A stretch of DNA of 64,000 nucleotides, taken from CAYNFR01 sp964396595. GTDB lineage: Bacteria; Bacteroidota; Bacteroidia; Chitinophagales; Saprospiraceae. Shown one piece after another: positions 16,619 through 26,239 of the stretch (positions are counted from its first letter, which is position 1; the number at the start of each line of letters is the position of its first letter). The DNA lies in NCBI GenBank assembly GCA_964396595.1, contig CAYNFR010000021.1:1-64000 (forward strand), given 5' to 3'. Position numbers and translations under genes: made by a program. The notes beneath the pieces are model-generated. The model was not told the origin of the DNA and searched no databases. It saw only the letters and a list, made by a program, of their open reading frames with translations.

Positions 16619-17722
16619 ATGAGGCTATTGGGTGTATTGTTTGCGATAATCATCGCAATGTTTGTGGCCAAGCAATATTTCTGGGATGACATTACCGGAA
16701 AAAATAAAGACAAAACTTCTCTGGTGTCAACGGCAGGGGCGGCGAATCCACAAGGACAATCGACCAGACCACAAAGTAATTCCCTAGCGGTTGACATTTA
16801 TGTGGCTGAACGAAGAGAAAGTAACGATAACATATTTACCACAGGATCTATCATCCCTTATGAGGAAGTGGATGTCAAAAGTGAGATCTCAGGCAGACTC
16901 ACTTCTCTTAATATCAAAGAGGGTGGCGTGATACAAAAAGGTCAATTAATTGCCAAAATTGATGATCGCGAGTTACAAGCGCAACTCAAGAAGCTCCATT
17001 ACGAAGAAGAGCTAGCAAATCAAATCGAAGTTCGCCAGAAGCGTCTTCTTGACATTAATGCTATTAGCAAGGAGGAATACGACATGGCCGTTAATAAACT
17101 AAACACGCTCAGTGCAGATCGGGACTTTCTTAATGCACAGTTAGACAAGACAAATATTCGTGCACCTTTTACCGGAAGACTTGGCTTTAAATCCATTAGT
17201 CAAGGTGCTTATGTAACACCCGGTCAATCCATCGTCAATCTTGTACAATCTAATCCCATTAAAATAGACTTCAGTGTATCAGAAAAATACAATAGTAAAA
17301 TTTCGCTAAGCCAAAAACTCAATTTTACTATTGATGGTAGCGATAAGGTATTCTCAGCGACTATCATTGCACTCGATCCTAAAGTGGATGAAAACTTACG
17401 GACTTTCCGTGTCAGAGCGCAAACATCCAATGCTGATGCGGCGCTTCTTCCTGGTATGTATGTCAGAATAGAATTACCTATCAGCCAAGAAAGGATAATC
17501 ATGATTCCGACAGAATCTGTCATACCTATACTTAAAGGCAAAAAAGTATATGTAATGCGGGATGGTAAGGCAACTGATCAAGAAATCAAAACAGGTGTGA
17601 GATCTGATCTTTATGTGGAAGTGTCTGAAGGTCTTAATGTCGGAGACTCTATAATTGTAAGTGCTCTTATGGCTATAAAACACAATACACCCGTACAGAC
17701 TAGAAATATTGTAACCCCATAA
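16619..17722 (+). CDS. RND efflux periplasmic adaptor (membrane fusion protein)
   Basis: This 367-residue adaptor links the inner membrane pump to the TolC-type channel. It has an N-terminal membrane anchor (about residues 3-18), a barrel-sandwich half (VKSEISGRLTSLNIKEGGVIQKGQLIAKIDDRELQ split around a helical hairpin), the second half IRAPFTGRLGFKSISQGAYVTPGQ, a beta-barrel domain and a membrane-proximal domain. It is closest in style to AcrA/MexH-like HlyD-family adaptors. The pump gene starts 15 bases after its stop. It is the first gene of a complete three-gene efflux operon; no local regulator gene is present. Confidence 0.92.
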   Translation: MRLLGVLFAIIIAMFVAKQYFWDDITGKNKDKTSLVSTAGAANPQGQSTRPQSNSLAVDIYVAERRESNDNIFTTGSIIPYEEVDVKSEISGRLTSLNIKEGGVIQKGQLIAKIDDRELQAQLKKLHYEEELANQIEVRQKRLLDINAISKEEYDMAVNKLNTLSADRDFLNAQLDKTNIRAPFTGRLGFKSISQGAYVTPGQSIVNLVQSNPIKIDFSVSEKYNSKISLSQKLNFTIDGSDKVFSATIIALDPKVDENLRTFRVRAQTSNADAALLPGMYVRIELPISQERIIMIPTESVIPILKGKKVYVMRDGKATDQEIKTGVRSDLYVEVSEGLNVGDSIIVSALMAIKHNTPVQTRNIVTP

Positions 17723-17737
17723 ATTAAGTTTGATCAG

Positions 17738-20700
17738 ATGTCATTAAGTACCTTAAGCATAAAACGACCAGTTCTTGCAATAGTGATGAACTTAGTCATT
17801 ATTATCTTTGGATTTATAGGTTTCAATTATCTCGGTGTCAGGGAATATCCTTCAATCGACCCGCCCGTAGTATCCGTAAGAACTAATTACCCCGGTGCTA
17901 ATGCCGACATTATAGAATCACAAATCACCGAGCCGCTAGAAAAGATAATTAATAGTGTGCCTGGCATACGCACCATCAGTAGTACTAGCAACCAAGGAGT
18001 GAGCACCATCTCTGTTGAGTTCAATCTCGGCGTTGATATGGAGCAAGCGGCCAATGATGTGCGGGATAAAGTGTCTCAAGCTGTGGGTGCATTGCCACGT
18101 GATATCAATGGCTTACCAGCCGTAAGTAAAGCAGATGCAAGTGCTGAATTCATCATGACTATGAGATTCACGAGTGAGGATAAATCAGCTATTGCACTAA
18201 GTGACTATGCTGAAAATGTTATTGTCCCAAGGTTTGAGACTGTTAACGAAGTAAGTAATGTACGTATATGGGGTCAAAAAAAGCCGGCCATGCGTATCTG
18301 GATGGACCCGGCCAAAATGGCGGCTCAAGGAATAGTAAGCCAAGATGTCAAAACAGCTCTGGATCGAGAAAATGTAGAACTACCCAGTGGAAAGCTTCAA
18401 GGTAATAATACCGAACTCACAGTAAAAACCTTGGGAAGATTATCGACTGAAGAAGATTTTAACGATCTGATTATTAAAACCGAAGGAACAAACTTAATAA
18501 GACTCAAAGATATCGGTGAAGCAGTGATTGGCCCGGAGAATGAAGAAGGTATATTGCGAATCAATGGTAAGCAGCAATTAGGAATCGCGATCACTCCTCA
18601 GCCCGGAGCTAATTATTTACAAATAGCCTCAGATGTAAAAGAGCGTCTAGCTTTGGTAAAGGCAGACTTACTCCCCGGGATGGATCTCGAAATTTTTATG
18701 GATCTGACCACCTTTGTACAAAAATCGGTAGATGAAGTACGGGAGACTTTATTCATAGCCGTCGTGCTCGTCATTCTTATTATATTCTTCTTTTTCAGAG
18801 ATATTCTATTGGCTATCAGGCCACTGATTGATTTACCGATTTCATTGATCGGTACATTCTTCATCATGTATCTCTGTGGGTTTTCTATTAATGTATTAAC
18901 CCTATTGGCCATAGTACTGGCCACAGGCTTAGTTGTTGATGATGGTATCGTAGTCACGGAGAATATATTTAAGAAACTAGAAGAAGGATATAGTCCTATA
19001 GAGGCAGCTATCCGTGGTTCAAATGAAATATTTTTTGCGGTTATGTCTACTTCGATTTCATTGGCGGCAGTTTTCATGCCAGTGATCTTTATGGAAGGTT
19101 TTGTCGGTGCGTTGTTCAGAGAATTTGGTATCGTCCTCGCCTCCGCTGTATTAATCAGTTCTTTTGTATCCTTGACCCTTACCCCCGTTTTAAATGCTTA
19201 TTTGCTTCGCAAAAAGGATAAACCGAATTGGTTCTATAGAACAACGGAGCCATTCTTTGACGGCATGGAATCAGGTTATCAGAAAGGATTGGAATCATTC
19301 ATGAAAAATCGTTGGCTGGTTCTTCCTTTGTTCCTAGGAGTGGGTTTTATGATCTACTTTTTTGGCAAAGGATTACCTTCAGAACTCGCGCCGCTCGACG
19401 ATAGAAGTATATTGTCCGTCAATATGTCCGCACCGGAAGGCTCCTCTTATGAGTTTATGGATAACTATGTAATGCGCGTACTTGAAATGATAGACGAGAA
19501 GGTGCCGGAACATAACGGAATCTTGTCTGTTACTGCTCCCGGCTTCACAGGGACGGGAGGTGCGAACAGCGCCTTTGCGCGGGTATCACTCATGCCGAGT
19601 ACAGAACGCGAACGAACACAATCAGAGTTAAACCAACTTCTGAATAGTGAGTTACGAAAAATGCCTGATGCACGCGCATTTGCGAGTGAACCACAGACGA
19701 TTTCAACCAATAGACGCGGTGGACTTCCAGTCCAATATGTTATTCAGGCGCCGGATTTCGAAAAATTAAGAGAGTATATCCCGAAGTTTATGAGTACAAT
19801 TGAAACAGACCCTACTTTTTCTATCACAGATGTCAATCTAAAATTTAATAAACCAGAATTGAATGTAACGATAGATCGGTCAAAAGCTAAAAGTGTCGGG
19901 GTGTCTGTCGGGGATGTAGCGACAACGATGCAGTTAGCCTTTTCTGGTCAACGATTCGCATACTATACCAATGAAGGACGCCAATATCAAGTTATCGGCC
20001 AGTTTGATCGTAGCAATCGCGACGAACCCGTAGATTTAAAATCGCTCTACGTAAAGAACAGCAGTGGTCAGATGGTACAGCTAGATAACATCGTGGTGAT
20101 GGAAGAAGAGAGCAGCCCCCCTCAGTTGTTTCATTACAATCGCTTTATGAGTGCGACTGTTTCAGCGGGATTAGCGCCGGGCAAAACTATTGCGGAAGGA
20201 ATCGCGGCTATGGAAAGTGCAAGAGCAGAATTAAACGATCCCGCCATTAGAGCTGAGTTAACTGGTAGCTCAAGAGATTATCAAGAGAGTTCTAACAGTA
20301 CACTATTCTCTTTTCTGCTCGCGTTATTACTCGTCTATCTAGTGCTTGCGGCTCAATTCGAGTCATTCATTGATCCTTTTATCATCATGTTGACCGTTCC
20401 TTTAGCCTTGGCAGGAGCCATATTCTCATTGTGGTTTTTTGACTTGACTTTAAATATTTTTAGTCAGATCGGTATCATAATGCTGATCGGATTAGTTACT
20501 AAAAACGGTATTTTAATTGTGGAATTTGCAAATCAACTCAAGGAGAAGGGTATGAACAAGATGGATGCAGCTCTTAAAGCCGCTACGATGCGTATGCGCC
20601 CCATCGTGATGACCACATTAGCTACAGTATTTGGTGCGGCACCTATAGCGCTAGCGATTGGCTCAGCAGGAAAAAGTCGAATGGCGATGGGTGTGGTAGT

Positions 20701-20860
20701 GATGGGTGGCTTACTTTTTTCACTTGTTCTAACACTTTATATCATACCGGTCATCTATACATATTTGTCGAGAAGTAAAGACTATGACCGAATGAAGAGA
20801 ATTGATGAAATAGCGCGGCAAGAAGAAACTTACTTCTCCGTAGATCCGACATCCAATTAA
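17738..20860 (+). CDS. RND family efflux pump (inner membrane permease)
   Basis: The 1040-residue protein is an AcrB/MexI-type hydrophobe-amphiphile efflux pump driven by protons. It opens with the N-terminal helix (LSTLSIKRPVLAIVMNLVIIIFGFIGF), has two large periplasmic loops and two sets of six membrane helices. The charged relay residues are visible: ATGLVVDDGIVVTENI in helix 4 (paired aspartates) and IGLVTKNGILIVEFANQ in helix 10 (the lysine). Its length is standard and no break is seen. Substrates may be dyes, bile-like compounds or antibiotics, but cannot be assigned. It lies between the adaptor and the TolC gene. Confidence 0.95.
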   Translation: MSLSTLSIKRPVLAIVMNLVIIIFGFIGFNYLGVREYPSIDPPVVSVRTNYPGANADIIESQITEPLEKIINSVPGIRTISSTSNQGVSTISVEFNLGVDMEQAANDVRDKVSQAVGALPRDINGLPAVSKADASAEFIMTMRFTSEDKSAIALSDYAENVIVPRFETVNEVSNVRIWGQKKPAMRIWMDPAKMAAQGIVSQDVKTALDRENVELPSGKLQGNNTELTVKTLGRLSTEEDFNDLIIKTEGTNLIRLKDIGEAVIGPENEEGILRINGKQQLGIAITPQPGANYLQIASDVKERLALVKADLLPGMDLEIFMDLTTFVQKSVDEVRETLFIAVVLVILIIFFFFRDILLAIRPLIDLPISLIGTFFIMYLCGFSINVLTLLAIVLATGLVVDDGIVVTENIFKKLEEGYSPIEAAIRGSNEIFFAVMSTSISLAAVFMPVIFMEGFVGALFREFGIVLASAVLISSFVSLTLTPVLNAYLLRKKDKPNWFYRTTEPFFDGMESGYQKGLESFMKNRWLVLPLFLGVGFMIYFFGKGLPSELAPLDDRSILSVNMSAPEGSSYEFMDNYVMRVLEMIDEKVPEHNGILSVTAPGFTGTGGANSAFARVSLMPSTERERTQSELNQLLNSELRKMPDARAFASEPQTISTNRRGGLPVQYVIQAPDFEKLREYIPKFMSTIETDPTFSITDVNLKFNKPELNVTIDRSKAKSVGVSVGDVATTMQLAFSGQRFAYYTNEGRQYQVIGQFDRSNRDEPVDLKSLYVKNSSGQMVQLDNIVVMEEESSPPQLFHYNRFMSATVSAGLAPGKTIAEGIAAMESARAELNDPAIRAELTGSSRDYQESSNSTLFSFLLALLLVYLVLAAQFESFIDPFIIMLTVPLALAGAIFSLWFFDLTLNIFSQIGIIMLIGLVTKNGILIVEFANQLKEKGMNKMDAALKAATMRMRPIVMTTLATVFGAAPIALAIGSAGKSRMAMGVVVMGGLLFSLVLTLYIIPVIYTYLSRSKDYDRMKRIDEIARQEETYFSVDPTSN

Positions 20861-20900
20861 CAGCTCTAATTATTTTTGTTTAAAACACGACAGTCTACGT

Positions 20901-22199
20901 ATGCTAAGAAGTTGCCTCAGTATTGCCCTAATAACTGTACAGTTAAATATTCACGCACAGAATAGCTTATCTCTTACAGATGCCATCAATATTGCTCTTG
21001 AAGAAAATCTCGGAATTCAGCTCGTAACGCTTCAAGAACAAGCGCAAAATATGCAGTATTACAAGGCAAATGTAGGCATGACGCCCAATGTTGACCTAGT
21101 TGCCGGATTCCTTTTTGCGGGCAATAATGTGAATCTAACCTTTGCGGACGGGCGGGGTATCAATAGATGGGGACGTAATATCAACCCTAGTTCATCAATT
21201 GTTGCCGATATGGTCATATATGACGGCGGCCAGATGCGTGCTGCATTTGACAGATTAGGACTGCTCAATGATCTTTCTTCAATCCAGCGAAAGGCTTTAA
21301 TCCAAAATACAGTCGCGCAAGTCATGCGGAGCTATTACGAGATTGAAAGAGTTCGCGAAACCGTTAATTTTCAAAAAATAGTGATTAGTTACTATGAAGA
21401 ACGTCTTAAAATTACGCAGCAAAGATGGGAAATTGGTCGGGGTTCAAAGATCGATTATCTCCAGTCTAAAGCAGATCTGAATGCGCAGATCTCAGAATTG
21501 GTTCGGACTGAGAATAACCTCAGAAATGCCAAAGTCGTCTTAAATGGCTTGCTAAATCGGGATGCGACTGAGGAATTTGAAACAATTTACCCGGAGAATA
21601 ACCGAGCAGAAATGATTTTAAGCGATTTAATGACGGTAGCCTTAGAACATAATTGGGAACTTGTTTCCCTCCAGAAAACCATTGAAATAGCTCGTAAAGA
21701 AGAGGATCTGAGAAGTAGAGCTGTGCTGCCTATAGTCTCAGTCGGCAGTAATCTATCCTATAACTTTAGCGATAATAATGCGGGCTTTTTTGTTACCAAC
21801 CAGACAATAGCATCTTCTGTCAACATTGGAGCAAGATGGAACCTCTTTGATGGATTCAATCGAAAAAAGCAAACTGATATCGCAAAGCTTAATGTGCAGA
21901 TCAGTCAGAAGAATTATGAAGCCAACAAAACACTCATTCTAAATGATCTAACCCTGATGTATAACCAGTATGTGAATGATCGTGAAATACTTCAATTAGA
22001 AGAAGAAAACAAAGCAATCGCGGTAGAAAATTTAGAAATTTCTATCGAAAAATTTAAGCTCGGCGGTTCGACGATTCTTGAACTAATAGAAGCGCAGCGC
22101 ACATACGACACTGCTCTGAATAGGTTTGTCAATGCTAAGTTTAATGCTAATCTCAGTGAACTCGAGCTATTGCGTATTACCGGCTTGATAGCTTATTAA
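20901..22199 (+). CDS. TolC family outer membrane efflux protein
   Basis: The 432-residue protein has a signal peptide (to about residue 19, ending HAQ) and two tandem outer membrane efflux protein repeats, each a pair of long helices with beta strands. Characteristic pieces are LTDAINIALEENLGIQ at the start, QRWEIGRGSKIDYLQSKADLN in repeat one and KFKLGGSTILELIEAQRTYDTALNRFVNAKF in repeat two. It forms the trimeric channel through the outer membrane for the adaptor and pump encoded just upstream (40-base gap). It converges on mrp. Confidence 0.93.
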   Translation: MLRSCLSIALITVQLNIHAQNSLSLTDAINIALEENLGIQLVTLQEQAQNMQYYKANVGMTPNVDLVAGFLFAGNNVNLTFADGRGINRWGRNINPSSSIVADMVIYDGGQMRAAFDRLGLLNDLSSIQRKALIQNTVAQVMRSYYEIERVRETVNFQKIVISYYEERLKITQQRWEIGRGSKIDYLQSKADLNAQISELVRTENNLRNAKVVLNGLLNRDATEEFETIYPENNRAEMILSDLMTVALEHNWELVSLQKTIEIARKEEDLRSRAVLPIVSVGSNLSYNFSDNNAGFFVTNQTIASSVNIGARWNLFDGFNRKKQTDIAKLNVQISQKNYEANKTLILNDLTLMYNQYVNDREILQLEEENKAIAVENLEISIEKFKLGGSTILELIEAQRTYDTALNRFVNAKFNANLSELELLRITGLIAY

Positions 22200-22240
22200 A
22201 ACTTTATTGTTAGATTACCCTGTTCCTTTTATATACTTAC

Positions 22241-23323
22241 TTAATTCACCATTTTTACCCTTTCGGTAGGTGCTTGTGTTTGTATTCTTAACGCGAGTTG
22301 TTGAAGAAATTTTTCCGTCATATTATCTAGAATAGGTATTAACGGATCTTCAGTTCTCAAGGCAATAGGGATTCCTGCGTCTCCACCTTCACGTATTCCT
22401 TGAACTAAAGGAAGCTGACCAAGCAGAATTGTATTGTACTTCTTAGCAAGATCCTTGCCTCCGCCCTCACCGAATATGTAATACTTGTGATCCGGTAGTT
22501 CTGCAGGAGTAAACCATGACATATTCTCAACGATCCCCAGTAGAGGAACTTTGATATTGTCGCGGGTGAACATATTGGCTGCCTTAACGGCATCTACCAC
22601 AGAGACATCTTGGGGAGTCGTGACAATTACTGCACCGGTAATAGGAATCGATTGTACCAATGTTAATTGGATATCACCAGTACCCGGTGGAAGATCTACT
22701 ATCATAAAATCGAGCTCCGGCCATATACATTCAGTAACGAACTGCTTGATGACCCCACTCAATCTTGGTCCGCGCAATATAACAGCTTGTTCAGGATCCA
22801 CCAACAGACCAATGCTGATCGTATGAATCCCATACTGTTCTATTGGTATCAATTTAGGGTTGCCATATACTTCTTGAATTGCCGGTTTTACGCCATGAAG
22901 ATTAAGCATGGTAGGGATGCTAGGGCCATATAAATCAGCATCCATCAATCCGACTTTGTAGCCTCTTTTGTGAAGACTGAGCGCAAGGTTTACGGACACT
23001 GTTGACTTCCCTACTCCGCCCTTTCCCGACGCTACAGCAATGATATGTTTGACTTGAGGCAAGACGGTATTCGTTCCCCCTTGTGGTTTAGCGAAGTGTA
23101 TGTGGACTTCAGCTTCGCTGTAACTAGCCTTAAGTAATGCATAACATTGACCATTGATATCAAACTTCGCCTGCTGATCGAGATCGCTTACCTCTAGGGT
23201 GAAAAAAATCTGCTTGTCTTTGATCTGCAAATCTGATACCCTTCTTGCTGTGATCAGATCAAGTCCTGTTTTGGGATCACTAACTTTTCTAAGAATGTCG
23301 ACTACCATATTATGATCAATCAT
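22241..23323 (-). CDS. mrp: Mrp/NBP35 family Fe-S cluster carrier ATPase
   Basis: This P-loop ATPase carries and inserts iron-sulfur clusters into target proteins (ApbC/Mrp family). The 360-residue protein has an N-terminal MIP18/DUF59 domain (about 1-80) and a Mrp ATPase domain with the deviant Walker A GKGGVGKSTVS (100-110), DADLYGPSIPTML, and the switch region DLPPGTGDIQLTLVQ. The C-terminal NMSWFTPAELPDHKYYIFGEGGG lacks the CxxC pair of Salmonella ApbC, as is common in this phylum. It is divergent from the RibF-fusion gene across 125 bases. Confidence 0.93.
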   Translation of the reverse strand: MIDHNMVVDILRKVSDPKTGLDLITARRVSDLQIKDKQIFFTLEVSDLDQQAKFDINGQCYALLKASYSEAEVHIHFAKPQGGTNTVLPQVKHIIAVASGKGGVGKSTVSVNLALSLHKRGYKVGLMDADLYGPSIPTMLNLHGVKPAIQEVYGNPKLIPIEQYGIHTISIGLLVDPEQAVILRGPRLSGVIKQFVTECIWPELDFMIVDLPPGTGDIQLTLVQSIPITGAVIVTTPQDVSVVDAVKAANMFTRDNIKVPLLGIVENMSWFTPAELPDHKYYIFGEGGGKDLAKKYNTILLGQLPLVQGIREGGDAGIPIALRTEDPLIPILDNMTEKFLQQLALRIQTQAPTERVKMVN

Positions 23324-23448
23324 GTCAGCATATTTGATTAAGTGTCCTAATGTCTAAATCCGCTACAAAGTTTACATTTTATACAAATTATAGCACAGCC
23401 GATATCCACATAAAATTATTTCTTTGCAACTGATAAGAAGAGAGGCTC

Positions 23449-25461
23449 TTGATCATCCATCGCGACTTAGATAATCTACCGCATATTACGAATCCCGTAT
23501 TGACCATCGGATCATTTGATGGTGTGCATATCGGTCATAAGCATATTATCACCCACTTAGTGAATGTAGCTCGAGAAGTAGGTGGTCAGAGCGTGGTAAT
23601 GACCTTCGAACCACATCCCCGACAAGTAGTTTCGCCTGACGACACAGAGTTTAAGATAATTACTGAACTCGAAGAAAAGCTAGCCTTATTAAAAGAGCTA
23701 GAGATTGATCATGTTCTCGTAGTGCCATTCACAGTCGGTTTTTCGCAGCAAGATCCCAGAGAGTATGTTGAATATCTTCTGATGAAGAAACTCAATATAC
23801 ACACATTGATCATAGGTTATGATCATCGATTCGGATTGAACCGCCAAGGAGATTTAAAGCTACTAGAAGAATATGCTAGTCAAGGGGCATTTAAACTTAT
23901 AGAGATTCCGCAGCAAGAAATAGATGAACTAAAGATTTCATCCACTAGAATAAGAAATGCCATAGCTAATGGAAACTTGGCTTCAGCCAGACAACTTTCC
24001 GGTCATGAATACAGGATTTGTGGAACGGTGGTCAGAGGATCAAGAATAGCCGGTGGGCTGGGGTTTCCAACAGCCAATATTCGGGTTCAGAATCGCTATA
24101 AGATTCTTCCCGCTAGAGGAACATATGTGGCTAATTGTCGCATGGGTGAAGAATATTACCCGGGTATGCTGTATGTAGGAACTAGTGCAACGCTTAAAAG
24201 CAATGAGGAGATCACTGTGGAGGTGCATATATTCCAAAAATTTGAGCATAATTTTTACCACGACACGATCGAAGTCATTCCTACACAGTTCATCAGACCA
24301 GATCAGAGATTTGGTTCTAAAGAAGAGCTTCTCGACAATATTAGAGCTGATGCGCGGATATGTGCCTGGAAACACGAACAAGCTAAAGATCATTTTGACG
24401 TCTCTATCGCCGTACTCAATTATAATGGTGCGCATCACCTTAGCCAGTTTCTTCCTTCTTTGAGAGAAAGCTCTTTAAAATACAACACCCAACTGATCGT
24501 AATCGATAATGCATCTACAGATAATTCTCTTGAAGTATTAAAGCGGGATTTTCGAGAAGTTCGGGTAATTGAGCTACATAAAAACTTGGGCTTTGCGGGT
24601 GGATATAATGAGGCTATGACACGAATAGGATCACCAATAGTAGCGATTGTCAACTCGGATATAGAAGGTACGCCGGGCTGGATCGACACTTTAATCGAGA
24701 AGCTAAATGGAAATACGAATATTGTTGCTGTTCAACCCAAAATAAGATCACACGCCGATAAGGGACTATTTGAGTACGCAGGTGCGGCAGGTGGATTTGT
24801 GGATCCGATAGGCTATCCGTACTGCCGAGGGCGGATATTATCAAGTGTAGAAGCGGATATGGGGCAATATGATACACCGATAGACGTAGATTGGACATCG
24901 GGTGCTGCCATGGTAATCAAGACAGAAACATTTATTAAGCTCGGGGGGTTTGACGAAAGTTTCTTTGCCCATCAAGAAGAGATAGATTTGTGCTGGCGTC
25001 TTAGACGCTTAGGCTATCGCCTAATGCAAATACCGGATTCAACAGTCTATCACCTGGGAGGAGGCACATTGAGTTATGACAATCCTAACAAGATGTATTT
25101 AAATATGCGCAATAACTATTGGATGTTACGAAAGAATTTGTCAGGTTTAAGACTGGTAGTTACACTATCGGTCCGCGTTCTTTGTGATCTTGCCATGGGT
25201 CTACTGATGCTACTGAGTGGTAAATTTTCTTCTTTTAAACATCTAGCGCGAGGTATAAAATCCGGACTAAGCAGCCATAAAGACATTAAGCGGAAAAAAC
25301 TAGCTTTCTTGCATCTTCACAAGAGGTTTAAAGTCGCACCAGAAAGTATATTAAAATCTAAATCAATTATTTGGCACTACATCATACTTCGCAAAAAGAC
25401 CTTCGAAAAGATCCACATAACGGCTCATGGATCTTTAGAAAATAAAACTACAGCATGCTAA
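23449..25461 (+). CDS. ribF: RibF (riboflavin kinase/FAD synthetase) fused to a family 2 glycosyltransferase
   Basis: The 670-residue protein joins two normally separate enzymes. Residues 1 to about 308 are a bifunctional RibF: adenylyltransferase motifs GSFDGVHIGHKHII (22-35) and ISSTRIRNA, then the riboflavin kinase domain with LGFPTANI and VEVHIF. From about residue 316 (DVSIAVLNYNG) it is a GT-A glycosyltransferase of the WbbL/rhamnosyltransferase type, with IVIDNASTDNS, LGFAGGYNEAM, VNSDIEGTPGW, and the acidic EEIDLCWRLRRLG, followed by one hydrophobic segment near the C-terminus. The start is TTG at 23449 behind AAGAGAGG. No ATG, GTG or TTG is in frame near the junction, so a separate glycosyltransferase start is not visible. 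The rluA-family gene overlaps the end by seven bases. Confidence 0.85.
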   Translation: MIIHRDLDNLPHITNPVLTIGSFDGVHIGHKHIITHLVNVAREVGGQSVVMTFEPHPRQVVSPDDTEFKIITELEEKLALLKELEIDHVLVVPFTVGFSQQDPREYVEYLLMKKLNIHTLIIGYDHRFGLNRQGDLKLLEEYASQGAFKLIEIPQQEIDELKISSTRIRNAIANGNLASARQLSGHEYRICGTVVRGSRIAGGLGFPTANIRVQNRYKILPARGTYVANCRMGEEYYPGMLYVGTSATLKSNEEITVEVHIFQKFEHNFYHDTIEVIPTQFIRPDQRFGSKEELLDNIRADARICAWKHEQAKDHFDVSIAVLNYNGAHHLSQFLPSLRESSLKYNTQLIVIDNASTDNSLEVLKRDFREVRVIELHKNLGFAGGYNEAMTRIGSPIVAIVNSDIEGTPGWIDTLIEKLNGNTNIVAVQPKIRSHADKGLFEYAGAAGGFVDPIGYPYCRGRILSSVEADMGQYDTPIDVDWTSGAAMVIKTETFIKLGGFDESFFAHQEEIDLCWRLRRLGYRLMQIPDSTVYHLGGGTLSYDNPNKMYLNMRNNYWMLRKNLSGLRLVVTLSVRVLCDLAMGLLMLLSGKFSSFKHLARGIKSGLSSHKDIKRKKLAFLHLHKRFKVAPESILKSKSIIWHYIILRKKTFEKIHITAHGSLENKTTAC

Positions 25462-26177
25462 AACTCCCTAGCCTATACGAAGACGAAAAGCTTATTGCTA
25501 TTGACAAACCTGCAGGATTATTGAGCGTTCCAGACAGATTCGATACGAATCGTGATAACCTCAAGAGTATAATAAGAAAAAAATATCAAGAAGCCTATGT
25601 GATCCATCGACTCGATGTCGGTACCTCAGGTGTTATACTATTTGCACTAGATGCGGAATTTCATGTGTTAATGAACACTATATTTGAGCAGCGTGATGCG
25701 GAGAAAAAATACCACGCCTTATGTATTGCTCCCACAGAAGAAAGTGGCTTTATAGACGCCCCGATCCGCGAGCACACCGGCATTCCCGGCAAGTATATTG
25801 TCCACGCCAAAGGTAAGCCAGCGCATACTAGCTATCGTGTCATAAAGCGATACGGAAATTATGCCTTGGTCGAGTTGATACTCCATACCGGTAGGACACA
25901 TCAGATCAGAGTCCACATGCAACATATCGGTGCTCCACTACTCGTCGATGATAAATATGGTAATTCCGACGCCTTTTACCTGTCCTCTATCAAAAGAATG
26001 AAGTACGGCAAATATGAAACCGAAAAACCTCTGATGAATCGAAGCTCTTTACATGCATCGAGTATACGTTTTATCCATCCTGACAATAAAAAGGATATAT
26101 TTATTGAGGCAGCACTGCCAAAAGACTTTAAAGCAGTTCTCAACCAATTAGAAAAAAAGTACGATCAGGCTCAATAA
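25455..26177 (+). CDS. RluA family pseudouridine synthase
   Basis: The 240-residue enzyme isomerises uridine to pseudouridine in rRNA or tRNA. The catalytic aspartate is in HRLDVGTSGVILFA (D54), and LHTGRTHQIRVHMQHIGAPLLVDDKYG is the standard downstream motif. The protein lacks an N-terminal S4 domain, so it resembles RluA or RluC/D-like short forms; the modified position cannot be assigned. Its ATG lies inside the last codons of the RibF fusion gene (seven-base overlap), indicating co-translation. Confidence 0.9.
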   Translation: MLKLPSLYEDEKLIAIDKPAGLLSVPDRFDTNRDNLKSIIRKKYQEAYVIHRLDVGTSGVILFALDAEFHVLMNTIFEQRDAEKKYHALCIAPTEESGFIDAPIREHTGIPGKYIVHAKGKPAHTSYRVIKRYGNYALVELILHTGRTHQIRVHMQHIGAPLLVDDKYGNSDAFYLSSIKRMKYGKYETEKPLMNRSSLHASSIRFIHPDNKKDIFIEAALPKDFKAVLNQLEKKYDQAQ

Positions 26178-26213
26178 GAACATTGCATCCTCACTTTTAA
26201 ATAAATCTTTATA

Positions 26214-26221
26214 TATATTTG
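26214..26221 (+). promoter_or_regulatory. Probable -7 box before the lipoprotein gene
   Basis: TATATTTG matches TAnnTTTG and lies 18 bases before the ATG at 26240. It covers the alternative TTG codon at 26219, which argues that translation starts at the ATG. Confidence 0.5.
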
Positions 26222-26239
26222 TCTGTAAATGCGACTATT

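Noticed and set aside
18613..19077. 154-codon minus-strand open frame inside the RND pump gene
   Set aside because: It lies fully inside a clearly conserved 1040-residue pump and has no recognisable domain.
24040..24438. 132-codon minus-strand frame at the RibF-glycosyltransferase joint
   Set aside because: It was checked as a possible separate gene at the fusion point but has no family features and overlaps conserved RibF codons.
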